This document shows positions 1-8,847 of a stretch of 40,623 nt of DNA, piece after piece (the first letter of the stretch is position 1; the number at the start of each line of letters is the position of its first letter). Made by a program: the position numbers and the translations under genes. The notes beneath the pieces are model-generated. The model saw only the letters and a list, made by a program, of their open reading frames with translations. It did no database searches and was not told where the DNA came from. This stretch comes from Alphaproteobacteria bacterium (GTDB lineage: Bacteria > Pseudomonadota > Alphaproteobacteria > Rhodobacterales > Rhodobacteraceae): NCBI GenBank assembly GCA_030428915.1, contig JAUIDM010000002.1, positions 1 to 40,623 on the forward strand. The letters are read 5' to 3'.

Positions 1-1344
1 GCGCGCATCGCGGCCATGACCAACCCCGACCGGCAGCAGATGGAGCTGAAGCTCACCGCCAAGCTCTTCCTGCAGACCGACAATGAAAAGCTGAGCGGGC
101 TTTTGGCCGGGGGTATCGACCTCTTCGTGGCGGCCGGCCTTCTGGCCTTCGAGCGCGGCGTGCCGACCATCGGCGAGATCTATCGCATCACAGCCTCGGG
201 GGGCGACAAGCAGAAGGAATACCTGAAGCGTTCACAGGAGGTGAAGAACAAGTCGGCCAAACTGATCTTCGAGCGTATGGCATCGACCAACAACGACACC
301 CTCACTTCCTACCTCTCCCTCCTGATGACATCGGGCCTCGACACTTGGGACAACCGCGCGATTGACGCGGCCACCGCGACCTCTGACTTCTCATTCCGGG
401 ATATCCGCCGCCGCCCACATGCGATCTATCTTGTGGTCGAATCCGAGATGATCCGCCCGCTTGCCCCGCTGATCCGCCTCTTCTTTTCGGACCTGATTGC
501 CTCGCTGCAGGCACAGGAACCCGGCGATGACGAGCCGTGGCCCGTGATGATCATGCTCGACGAGTTTGACCGGCTCGGGAAAATGCCGATCGTCGCCGAA
601 AGCATAAAGACGCTGCGTTCCTTCGGCGGCAATCTCGCCATCGTGACCCAGACTATCCCCGCGCTGGACGAGATCTATGGTGAAAACACCCGCCGGTCGC
701 TGCAAGGCGGTGCTGGCGTGAAGCTCTATCTCACCCCCTCCGAGCAGAAGACCATCGAGGAATTGAGCCAGGCTGTCGGCAAGACCACAAAGCGCGTGGT
801 AACCAGGTCCCGCGCTGTTGGACGCAATCCGTTCGAAGGACGCAGCGTCTCGGAGAGGACCGAGGACACTCCGCTCCTGACCGAAGATCAGGCCCGGCGC
901 ATGGATCTCGACGAGGTCATTCTAGTGATAGACGCGCAAATGCCGATCCGCGCTCGGCGGATCAAGTACTTCGAGGATCCGACGCTCAATGTGCTGCACG
1001 CCGGTCAATCGGGAAGCTTCCCATATCCCGACGAGGATGGGCTGAGGCGGGATCGGCAGATGTCGGAGACCCGCGAGACGTTGGAAAAGCTGAAGCAGGA
1101 GCTACAAGAGGTGCGGGCGGCAAATGTTGCATCGGAAGTCGGTTCGAACGCGCCGAACACACCGAAGACTGAACCTGTCAACTCAGCGAAAGCCCGAGGC
1201 CGCGCAGCTCGTGCTGCTGCGAGCAGCGGTGGCCAGGGTCAGCTGTCGCTTGATATCGAGGGATTGGGGATTATCAGCTCAGACCGGACAGCGTTGGCTT
1301 CGGCTGTTCTAACGACGAGGGCTATTATCGCGGAGCATGGGTGA
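1..1344 (+). CDS. virD4: Type IV secretion coupling protein VirD4/TraG family, 5'-truncated by the window edge
   Basis: Frame open from base 1; Walker B-like VMIMLDEFDRLGK, GGNLAIVTQTIPALDEIYGENTRRSLQGGAGVKLYL typical of T4CPs; neighbouring virB genes. Confidence 0.9.
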   Translation, partial: ARIAAMTNPDRQQMELKLTAKLFLQTDNEKLSGLLAGGIDLFVAAGLLAFERGVPTIGEIYRITASGGDKQKEYLKRSQEVKNKSAKLIFERMASTNNDTLTSYLSLLMTSGLDTWDNRAIDAATATSDFSFRDIRRRPHAIYLVVESEMIRPLAPLIRLFFSDLIASLQAQEPGDDEPWPVMIMLDEFDRLGKMPIVAESIKTLRSFGGNLAIVTQTIPALDEIYGENTRRSLQGGAGVKLYLTPSEQKTIEELSQAVGKTTKRVVTRSRAVGRNPFEGRSVSERTEDTPLLTEDQARRMDLDEVILVIDAQMPIRARRIKYFEDPTLNVLHAGQSGSFPYPDEDGLRRDRQMSETRETLEKLKQELQEVRAANVASEVGSNAPNTPKTEPVNSAKARGRAARAAASSGGQGQLSLDIEGLGIISSDRTALASAVLTTRAIIAEHG

Positions 1345-1465
1345 GCGTGGGAGAACTCACTAAGCCCTTCTGCATCGGCGATTGGCCTTTTGCAGACGAA
1401 CTGAAAGGTGAAGTCTTTCACCCGATTGGTGCAGGGTAGGTGTTCGGAACGCCATGTGCATCCTA

Positions 1466-2569
1466 CTAAGCAGTTGATGTTCCGGGTGGAGGGGCAATCG
1501 AGCCGCGCGACAAGTAGCGCGGTCGCAACTTCAGGTTCCGCGCTCTGCCCTTGGCCCCCTTGATCCGTGCAATCAGCAGGGCCGTCGCCGCTTTGCCAAG
1601 ACGCCTGCGCGGTTGGGCGATTGCATCGATACCGCTACCCACGAAGGCCATCCAGTCCAGATCGTCAAAGCAGACAAGTGATAGATCATCCGGTACGCTC
1701 AATCCGCACGCCACGATAGCCGCCATGGCCCCAGATGACATCAGCCCATCTGCGCAGAACAGCGCGGTTGGCCGGTCGGGGGTCTCAAGAAGCGCGCGCA
1801 CCGATTGCTGCGCTGCCGATGCGGAATGCTCACCAACATGGACAATCAGCGCTGGGTCGATCTCAAGCTGCGCGTCACGATGCGCCGCAAGATAGCCTCC
1901 AAGACGCTGCCAGCTTGTCGAGACTTCGTTCAGATGGGTTCTGCCCCCCTGCCCTGCCGAGGCAAGGAATTTGGGCAGATCTTGAGAAGCAGTGCGGCCC
2001 AATTCCGCCACGACACCTATGCGGCAATGACCTGCCCGCAAAAGCCGGGCAACGCCATTGCGGGAGCATTCGATATTCTCGACCGAGACACTGTCGATCT
2101 GAAGACCCGTCACCTTGCGGTCGATTAGCACCATCGGTATTCCGGCTGCAGCCGCCTCTTTGAGGTGGGGGGAGTCCATAACATCGCAGGGAGAGACGAT
2201 GAGCCCGTCAACCTGGTTCTCCCGCAGCAGTTTCGTGGCGGCAATCTCACGCGCTACCGTTTCATCACTGTTTGTGATCAACATGCTCATGCCGCGCGCT
2301 TCCACCCCATCCGATATGCCCCGCAACACGGCAGCATAGAATGGGCTCGAGATATCGCCGGCAATTACCCCGATGGTGCGGGTCTGACCGGTGATCAGAC
2401 CGCGCGCCAGTTTGTTGGGCCGATAGCCAAGCTCGGAGGCAACAGCCTCAACCCGCTCTCTGGTTTTTGCACCTGCATAGCCGTAATTCCCGAGGACCCG
2501 GCTTGCTGTGGCGACGCTGACCCCGGCCTTGGCTGCAACCTCGACGATCGTTACTTTCGCTGCCTTCAT
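1466..2569 (-). CDS. LacI-family transcriptional regulator
   Basis: N-terminal HTH VTIVEVAAKAGVSVATASRVLGNYGYAGAKTRERVEAVASELGYRPNKLARGL plus periplasmic-binding-like sensor domain. Confidence 0.93.
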   Translation of the reverse strand: MKAAKVTIVEVAAKAGVSVATASRVLGNYGYAGAKTRERVEAVASELGYRPNKLARGLITGQTRTIGVIAGDISSPFYAAVLRGISDGVEARGMSMLITNSDETVAREIAATKLLRENQVDGLIVSPCDVMDSPHLKEAAAAGIPMVLIDRKVTGLQIDSVSVENIECSRNGVARLLRAGHCRIGVVAELGRTASQDLPKFLASAGQGGRTHLNEVSTSWQRLGGYLAAHRDAQLEIDPALIVHVGEHSASAAQQSVRALLETPDRPTALFCADGLMSSGAMAAIVACGLSVPDDLSLVCFDDLDWMAFVGSGIDAIAQPRRRLGKAATALLIARIKGAKGRARNLKLRPRYLSRGSIAPPPGTSTA

Positions 2570-2644
2570 GCGGTCCGATCCGTTTTGCTGCGCAGGCGTG
2601 GTAAACTACCCAGGTTCGCGCTCGCATCCCGCAACCCGTGCCGC

Positions 2645-3595
2645 CTATGGAAGACGTTCAGACAAGGCCACGGCGGCAAAAAGGTCAAGATGGCCGCCGC
2701 CGACATTTTTGAACACCGTGATTTCCGAGTCCGACTGACGCCCCGGATGCGCGCCCTGGCAGAGTTGATAGAGGTCTGCGCCGACGTCATCCCAGCCGAT
2801 AACCCCGGCTGCGACGGGGCGGGACAATTCACCCGAGCCCTTCATCCCGTCTCGGCAATCGACAAAGATCTGCCCGCGCGCCATCGCCTCGTCATCGGCC
2901 TCTCGCATATCCGGCCGATAGGCCCCGACCAAGTCGAGATGCGCCCCTGTTTTCAGGAGCGCCCCCTTGACCAGCGGCTCGCGGGTCATGGTGACACAGG
3001 AGATGATATCAGCCTCGGCCACGGCTGCATCCAGGTCGCGCGTGGCCGCGATATCGACGCCTTGCATATAGGCCCCCGCCTTGAGCGAACTGGCAAGCGC
3101 CTGAGCGCGGTCGGGCGTACGGTTCCAGATCAAGACACGCTTCAACGACGGGCGCGCGGCGTGATGGGCCGCGATGACATGCGGCGCAAGACCCCCTGCC
3201 CCAACGACCAACAGCGTCCCGCTATCAGTCCTCGCAAGCAGACGAGTGCCGAGCCCCGAATCCGCCGCTGTTTTGCGGAAGGTCATCGCCTCGCCATCGG
3301 CGGCAAGCATCGGTGCCCCGGTGGCAGGGTCGAAGAGCGCGACCAGCCCCTGTACCGAGGCCTGCGGCGGATCAAGCGCCAGATTGCCGGGAAAGACCCC
3401 AACCATCTTGACCGCGATGCCCTTGCCACCTTGCCAGCCCACAAGGGTCACGAATTGATTGTCGCCGCCCTCCGGCTCGGTGCTGACGATATGATCGGCG
3501 GCGGGATGCGCGCCCTGATGGGCCTGGTGCAGGGCCTCGATCAGATAGGGGTAATCCAGCAATCGGTGGACGGTTTCGGCATCTGCCAGTCTCAT
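2645..3595 (-). CDS. Ornithine cyclodeaminase / mu-crystallin family protein
   Basis: Rossmann region LLVVGAGGLAPHVIAAHHAARPSLKRVLIWNRTPDRAQALA; DLVGAYRPDMREADDEAMARGQIFVDCRDG. Confidence 0.88.
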   Translation of the reverse strand: MRLADAETVHRLLDYPYLIEALHQAHQGAHPAADHIVSTEPEGGDNQFVTLVGWQGGKGIAVKMVGVFPGNLALDPPQASVQGLVALFDPATGAPMLAADGEAMTFRKTAADSGLGTRLLARTDSGTLLVVGAGGLAPHVIAAHHAARPSLKRVLIWNRTPDRAQALASSLKAGAYMQGVDIAATRDLDAAVAEADIISCVTMTREPLVKGALLKTGAHLDLVGAYRPDMREADDEAMARGQIFVDCRDGMKGSGELSRPVAAGVIGWDDVGADLYQLCQGAHPGRQSDSEITVFKNVGGGHLDLFAAVALSERLP

Positions 3596-3605
3596 CGCGG
3601 GTTCC

Positions 3606-4613
3606 TCAGTAGTCGTCGAGTTTCTTCATGTAGCGCCGTGCCGACATCATCTCGTGTTGGCGCAAGTCCGCAAGGCGGTAGGCGAAGGCCCACAGCGTAT
3701 CGAAGAACACCAGTGGCGCAAGCGCGCCGCGAAACTCGGGTTCGATTCCGGTGAAATCGAGCTCGGCAGCATCAACCACCAGGATATTCTCGAGGCGACC
3801 AAAGCGCAGCAAGAAGTTTTCGGCGCGCTCTTCCAGTGGGCGCGTATCGTCCAGCCCTTTCATCAGGATGTAGCAACGGCTTTCGTCCAGAACCTCGAAC
3901 GCACCGTGGAAAAACTCGTTGGCGTGGATCGGGTGGCTGTTGATCCACTGCATCTCCATCAACACGCAGATCGCATAGGAGTAAGCCGCGCCATAGCAGG
4001 CCCCGCTGGCCAAGGTATAGATCACATCTTGTTTCGCAAAATGTGGGGCGTATTTGTCGAAACGCGGTGCGAAAACACCCTGCGCACGGTCGATGACCGA
4101 TTGCAGCGCATCAAGACTGTCCATCAACGCGACCATATTTCCACCACCATCATAGCGAGCGGCAAGCCCCTGCACGATCTGGTAGATCCGGGCGTAATTG
4201 CTGTTCTTGGCATCGATCGGAATGCCGGTCGTGTAGGGCGCTTCGAACGCCACGACATGATCGCTGGCTTTGGCCAGCGGGCTCTCAGGGTCCACTGTTA
4301 GCGAGATTGTCAACGCCCCGGCCTCTCGAGCGAACTTCGCCGCCGCGACGGTTTCGCGCGTTGTGCCTGTCATCGAGCACAGGATGACCAGCGATTGCGT
4401 AGTTAGCCGCCTAGGCGCGCGATGAGTGAATTCGGCCGCGTTGTAGAGATCCGATGGCAGTTTGGCCGAAGCCTGATCCAGCATGAATTTAGCCGGATAC
4501 ATGATCGAGAGCGACCCGCCACAGGCCACGAAGAACACGTGCTGCGTGTCGCGTCCGTCAAGCGCCTGGAGCGCACGCACGACATCGGGATGAGGGGATT
4601 GGGGTTCAGACAT
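3606..4613 (-). CDS. SIS-domain sugar isomerase/deglycase, FrlB-like (fructoselysine-6-P deglycase type)
   Basis: HVFFVACGGSLSIMYPAKFML, SMTGTTRETVAAAKFAREAGALTISLT, NEFFHGAFEVLDES, C-terminal RRYMKKLDDY; divergent from an FrlD-like kinase. Confidence 0.8.
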   Translation of the reverse strand: MSEPQSPHPDVVRALQALDGRDTQHVFFVACGGSLSIMYPAKFMLDQASAKLPSDLYNAAEFTHRAPRRLTTQSLVILCSMTGTTRETVAAAKFAREAGALTISLTVDPESPLAKASDHVVAFEAPYTTGIPIDAKNSNYARIYQIVQGLAARYDGGGNMVALMDSLDALQSVIDRAQGVFAPRFDKYAPHFAKQDVIYTLASGACYGAAYSYAICVLMEMQWINSHPIHANEFFHGAFEVLDESRCYILMKGLDDTRPLEERAENFLLRFGRLENILVVDAAELDFTGIEPEFRGALAPLVFFDTLWAFAYRLADLRQHEMMSARRYMKKLDDY

Positions 4614-4677
4614 CTTGTGGGGCTCCGCATTATTGACAACAGGAATTCGCGGGTGCTTGACAGCCGCATGTGATTTG

Positions 4678-4693
4678 TGTGAACCTTCTCACA
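4678..4693. promoter_or_regulatory. Candidate operator: dyad TGTGA-N6-TCACA overlapping the kinase start codon
   Basis: TGTGAACCTTCTCACA read directly in the divergent intergenic region; outer arms CATGTGA (4667-4673) / TCACATG (4689-4695). Confidence 0.4.
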
Positions 4694-5625
4694 TGATGTC
4701 TAGAAACGCAACCTCTCCGCAAATTGTTACCTTCGGGGACAACGATGTGGATTGCTACGAGGCGCACGGGGCGATGTATCCGGGCGGCAATGCGCTGAAT
4801 GTGGCGGTTTTTGCCCGACGCGCCGGCGCGGATGCGGCCTTTATCGGCGCCATGGCAGATGACCCCGCTGGCCGCCACATGAGCGTTGCCTTGGAAAGGG
4901 AAGGCGTCAATATCACACGCCTGCGCCGCGTTGCGGGGCGCACCGCATTCTGCGTCATTGGCAATACCGCCAGTGGTGAGCGAGAGTTCCTGCGCGCCGA
5001 TCTGGGCGTCTCCATCATCGCGCCCAATGCCGGTGATTTAGAAATGATCGCAAGGGCCGATGCCGTCCACACCGGTCGCTCTGCCCATGTCGAGGCGCAT
5101 TTGTCAGCATTCTCCAACCGCGCGCGATTGTCTTTCGATTTCGCGGACCAGACCGGGGTCGATTATGTAGATGCCATCGCGCCGATGTGTTTTCTGGCGA
5201 GCTTTTCGGGCGGTAGTATGACCGACGCAGAAGTCGCCACGTTGCAAGCGCGGGTGCGCAAGGCAGGGGCGATCTGGTGCCTTGTCACACGCGGCCAGAA
5301 CGGCGCCTACCTGACCGGACCTGATACGGATGTAGGTGTTCCCCCCGCGCCCGCCGAGATCGTCGATACGCTCGGTGCCGGGGACAGCTTCATCGCGCGG
5401 GTTCTCACCGGGCTTTTGCGTGGCGAAGACCCGCGCGCCTTGATGCAGGCCGCCGCCATCATGGCTGGCGAAACCTGCGGCCAGCGCGGTGGCTTCGGTC
5501 ACCCCGCACCCATCGACATTGACCAAAGCCACGCCATGCCGATCGGCTTGATCCATGCGCATGCCGCCGAACTGGCGGACCGGGCCAGAAAGCGCAGCGC
5601 CGAAACCGGCGTCCCGGCCAAGTAA
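4693..5625 (+). CDS. PfkB-family sugar kinase, FrlD-like (fructoselysine 6-kinase type)
   Basis: IVTFGDNDVDCYEAHGAMYPGGNALNVAVFARRAGADAAFIGAMADDPAG and VDTLGAGDSFIARVLTGLLRG (PfkB signatures); ATG at 4693 preferred over the ORF-track start 4615. Confidence 0.83.
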   Translation: MMSRNATSPQIVTFGDNDVDCYEAHGAMYPGGNALNVAVFARRAGADAAFIGAMADDPAGRHMSVALEREGVNITRLRRVAGRTAFCVIGNTASGEREFLRADLGVSIIAPNAGDLEMIARADAVHTGRSAHVEAHLSAFSNRARLSFDFADQTGVDYVDAIAPMCFLASFSGGSMTDAEVATLQARVRKAGAIWCLVTRGQNGAYLTGPDTDVGVPPAPAEIVDTLGAGDSFIARVLTGLLRGEDPRALMQAAAIMAGETCGQRGGFGHPAPIDIDQSHAMPIGLIHAHAAELADRARKRSAETGVPAK

Positions 5626-5645
5626 CGCAACACGGAGGACGAGAC

Positions 5646-6650
5646 ATGACCACCCCATTCAATGCCCTGACCCGACGCCACGCTCTTGCCATGCTGGCCA
5701 GCACACCGCTCGCCCTTTCGGCAAGAACTGCCTTCGCTCAGGATGCGGCAAATTTCAGGATCGCTTCGGTCAACGCGCCAACCGCGCTGTCCAACACGCT
5801 CGCCGAAGAGGTCGGCAACCGGATCATGGAGCGCACCGAAGGGCGCGTCACGTTCCAGATGTTCCCGAGTGCCCAATTGGGCACGACGACCGACACCATC
5901 GAACAGGCAAGCCAGGGTCAGCCGACCATCGCCTATACCTCGGCCAGCAACCTGTCGCAGTTCGGTGTGCCCGAGCTTGCCGCGGTCGAGGGGCCGTTCA
6001 TCGTCGGCAATGCCGCGGAAGCCGAGCGCCTCGCCAATTCGGACCTGATGCAGGGCTATTATGATCAGCTTGCCGAAACCGCCGGTCTGCGCGTGCTGGC
6101 GTTGAACTGGTTCGACGGGGCGCGCCACATGATCGGCACCGAGCCCTATCCGCACCCCTCCGACCTGGAGGGCGTCCTGATGCGCGTGCCGCCGCTTGAA
6201 ACTTGGCTCAACACCTTCGAGCCAATGGGCGTGGTCGCCACCACGGTGGAAGCCGCCGAGGCCTATTCTGCCTTGGCCCAAGGTGTCGTGACGGCCGGGG
6301 AATCCCCTTTGACTGGCCTGCGTGCGAACCGGTGGTATGAAGTCGTCAAGGAAATCACCCTGACCGGACACTTCAACCTGTTCCTTGGCTGGGTCACGTC
6401 AGAGGCGGCCTTCCAGGCCTTGTCGGAGGGCGACCGCGCCATCATGCTGGAGGAGTTCCGCGGTGGTGGGCAGGAGCTGACAGCGCAATCCATCGCGTTG
6501 GAAGAGGAAATCCGCGCCGAGTTTGAAGCGGCGGGAGTTACGTTCCACGAGGCGGACCTCGACGCCTATCGTGAAGCCACTTCCAGCTTCTTCGATGATC
6601 TGCCGGAAGGTCTGTTCGACAGCATTCGTTCCGCCGCGACACAGGGCTGA
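5646..6650 (+). CDS. dctP: TRAP transporter substrate-binding protein, DctP family
   Basis: Signal peptide (RRHALAMLASTPLALSARTAFA), NFRIASVNAPTALSNTLAEEVGNRIMERTEGRVTFQMFPSAQLGTTTDTIEQ; followed by dctQ and dctM. Confidence 0.92.
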   Translation: MTTPFNALTRRHALAMLASTPLALSARTAFAQDAANFRIASVNAPTALSNTLAEEVGNRIMERTEGRVTFQMFPSAQLGTTTDTIEQASQGQPTIAYTSASNLSQFGVPELAAVEGPFIVGNAAEAERLANSDLMQGYYDQLAETAGLRVLALNWFDGARHMIGTEPYPHPSDLEGVLMRVPPLETWLNTFEPMGVVATTVEAAEAYSALAQGVVTAGESPLTGLRANRWYEVVKEITLTGHFNLFLGWVTSEAAFQALSEGDRAIMLEEFRGGGQELTAQSIALEEEIRAEFEAAGVTFHEADLDAYREATSSFFDDLPEGLFDSIRSAATQG

Positions 6651-6656
6651 CCAATG

Positions 6657-6683
6657 GGTGCCGACACGATCTGTGTCGGCATC
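6657..6683 (+). promoter_or_regulatory. Intercistronic stem-loop between dctP and dctQ
   Basis: Perfect 9-bp stem TGCCGACAC (6659-6667) / GTGTCGGCA (6673-6681), 5-nt loop, extendable by a G-T wobble and a G-C pair; no U-tract. Confidence 0.55.
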
Positions 6684-7185
6684 TTCGAGCTGTGGGGAGG
6701 TATCCGGGATCGAACGTGTTTTTTTGCGACCTTTGCTGCGCCTGATCGGCGAATTGATCCCGACACTCCTTCTCGGGATAGTGCTTGTGGCGGTCGGTGC
6801 AAACGTCATTTCGCGAACAGTGCTTCGCGAAGGGTTCCAAGTCGCCAATGAACTGGCCGTGGTCTGTTTTGCGGGCGTGGTGTTCTTCGGGATCATCGGG
6901 GCCGCGTTGGGCAAGCAGATGTTCGGGGTTGATTTCTTCGTATCCAGATTGCCCCGGCGGCTTCAAGCCTGGGTGACAGCGCTGACCCATCTTCTTGTCA
7001 TCGCCATCGCACTGCAGGTTCTGAACGCAGCCATTGCACAGGTGTCGACCGCGCGGTTCACCACGTTTCTAGCACTGGGCTGGCCAAAATGGATCGTGTC
7101 GGCCGGTCTGGGTGTGGCAATGTCGGCCATCATCTTGGTCCAACTGCTCCATCTTGCCGAACTTTGGCGGGAGCGCCGCACATGA
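6658..7185 (+). CDS. dctQ: TRAP transporter small permease, DctQ family (start codon uncertain)
   Basis: Hydrophobic 4-TM-like protein VFLRPLLRLIGELIPTLLLGIVLVAVGANVISRTVLREGFQVANELAVVCFAGVVFFGIIGAALG; in-frame GTG candidates at 6658 and 6673; no ATG close to the conserved start. Confidence 0.8.
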   Translation: MPTRSVSASSSCGEVSGIERVFLRPLLRLIGELIPTLLLGIVLVAVGANVISRTVLREGFQVANELAVVCFAGVVFFGIIGAALGKQMFGVDFFVSRLPRRLQAWVTALTHLLVIAIALQVLNAAIAQVSTARFTTFLALGWPKWIVSAGLGVAMSAIILVQLLHLAELWRERRT

Positions 7186-8459
7186 TTGCGTCAGGCATTG
7201 CCTTCCTTGCGCTGCTGGTGCTGCGTGTTCCCATCGCCTTCGTGATCCTGGGGGCCTCGGTGATCTATTTCGCCCTCAACCCGATGATGGCCAGCACCGT
7301 GGCGCAACGCATGGCTTCTTCACTGGAGAGTTTCCCGCTGCTCGCGGTGCCGTTTTTTATCGTTGCAGGCGCCGCTATGGCCCGTGGCGGCATCGCCCAA
7401 CGTCTCTACGATTTCGCCGATGGGCTTGTCGGACACTGGCATGGCGGGCTGGCGCAGGTGGCAGTGATGAACTCGCTTTTCCTGGGGGCGATGTCGGGTT
7501 CATCCAACGCGGACGCCGCCATTGACGCGCGCACCATCGCGCCGATCATGCGTCAGCGCGGCTATTCCAACGGCTTCGCCTCGGTGGTCAGCGCCGCCTC
7601 GGGGGCCATCGCGCCGATTATGCCGCCCTCGATCGGGCTGATCGTCTATGGGTTGCTGACCGACACCTCCATTGGACGCCTGTTTATCGGCGGCATTATC
7701 CCGGCATTCATCATCACCTGCGCGTTACTGCTGACGGTGCGCATCATGGCGAAACGGCGCGGTTACAAACCCGAGCGTGCGCAGAGATTGCCCGCGCGCC
7801 AGATCGCGGCGCGCGGGCAATCTGCCCTTTGGGCGCTGGCGATGCCGGTGCTGCTGATCGTCGGGTTGCGCGGTGGCTGGTTCACACCGACCGAGTTGGG
7901 GGCAATGGCCGCTCTTTATGCTTTCGTTATCGGCATCTTCGTCTATCGCGGCTTTCGACTGTCCGAAACCTATAACCTGCTGCGCGAATCCGCGCTGACA
8001 ACCGCGAATGTCCTGTTCATCGTGGCCTCGGCGGCCGTCTTCTCACTGGTTCTGGCGCTGGAGCAGGTGCCGCAATCTCTGTTGACCAGCCTGCTGTCTC
8101 TGTCCGACAACAAATATGTCATCCTGATGATCCTGACCGTGATGCTGCTGGTGCTTGGCACCATGCTTGAAGGCCTTGCGTTGATGGTGATCCTGGTCCC
8201 GATCCTCAATGAGGTGACGCGCACCCTCGGCATTGACCCGGTCCATTTCGGTATCGTCCTGGTATTCAACACAACCATCGGCTCGATCACGCCACCCGTT
8301 GGCACGGTCCTTTATACCGTCTGCTCGATCACCAAATGCTCGATTGAGGAGTTCAGTCGCGAATCCCTGCCCTTCCTGGCCAGCCTGATCGGCGTGCTGC
8401 TTCTCTTGACCTATGTGCCAGCGCTGGTGACGTTCCTGCCGAACCTGTTGTTCCGCTGA
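7182..8459 (+). CDS. dctM: TRAP transporter large permease, DctM family
   Basis: ATGA overlap with dctQ stop; multi-TM protein with GAMSGSSNADAAIDARTIAPIMRQRGYSNGFASVVSAASGAIAPIMPPSIGLIVYGLLT and LVFNTTIGSITPPVGTVLYTVCSI. Confidence 0.93.
   Translation: MIASGIAFLALLVLRVPIAFVILGASVIYFALNPMMASTVAQRMASSLESFPLLAVPFFIVAGAAMARGGIAQRLYDFADGLVGHWHGGLAQVAVMNSLFLGAMSGSSNADAAIDARTIAPIMRQRGYSNGFASVVSAASGAIAPIMPPSIGLIVYGLLTDTSIGRLFIGGIIPAFIITCALLLTVRIMAKRRGYKPERAQRLPARQIAARGQSALWALAMPVLLIVGLRGGWFTPTELGAMAALYAFVIGIFVYRGFRLSETYNLLRESALTTANVLFIVASAAVFSLVLALEQVPQSLLTSLLSLSDNKYVILMILTVMLLVLGTMLEGLALMVILVPILNEVTRTLGIDPVHFGIVLVFNTTIGSITPPVGTVLYTVCSITKCSIEEFSRESLPFLASLIGVLLLLTYVPALVTFLPNLLFR
7785..7823. repeat. 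Perfect 16-bp inverted repeat inside dctM
   Basis: AGATTGCCCGCGCGCC (7785-7800) - 7 nt - GGCGCGCGGGCAATCT (7808-7823); arms exactly complementary. Confidence 0.85.
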
Positions 8460-8789
8460 TCCTGGAAGCTATAAGTGCCCATGACAGTGGTTTTTAAATG
8501 GCGGCGCGTGCCATATTGACCGTGCGGCCACAATTCCACTCGTCATTCTCGGCGTCCGCGACCGGTCGGCGGAACCGTTCGCCTTTGCAGCTTTCGGCAC
8601 GGGCACGCAAATGGGTCGGTTATTCCATGCAAATGGTGCAATCCAACACCGGAGTTGAGACCTACCATCTGCACCTGCCTTCACCGCTTCCCCAAACTGG
8701 CACTGAACCGAAGAAATTGGTAGCCACAGTATAGGATTGGCAACGGTGAGCCGCCTCAGATACTGCATGAATGCTCACCCACCTGGTCT

Positions 8790-8847
8790 TGACTTCACGA
8801 AGTCATCGCCCCGACCAATAATCCAACGCGGTGAGACGAGGGGCGAT
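8790..8847. repeat. Nested dyads in the gap between dctM and virB6
   Basis: TGACTTC-AC-GAAGTCA (8790-8805) and ATCGCCCC (8805-8812) / GGGGCGAT (8840-8847). Confidence 0.5.

Noticed and set aside
2165-3754. 529-aa plus-strand ORF
   Set aside because: Antisense to clear lacI and ornithine-cyclodeaminase genes; composition (Arg/Gly/His-rich, no domain) typical of a high-GC shadow ORF.
8469-8768. 99-aa minus-strand ORF between dctM and virB6
   Set aside because: No recognisable domain or ribosome-binding site; looks like non-coding or decayed sequence.
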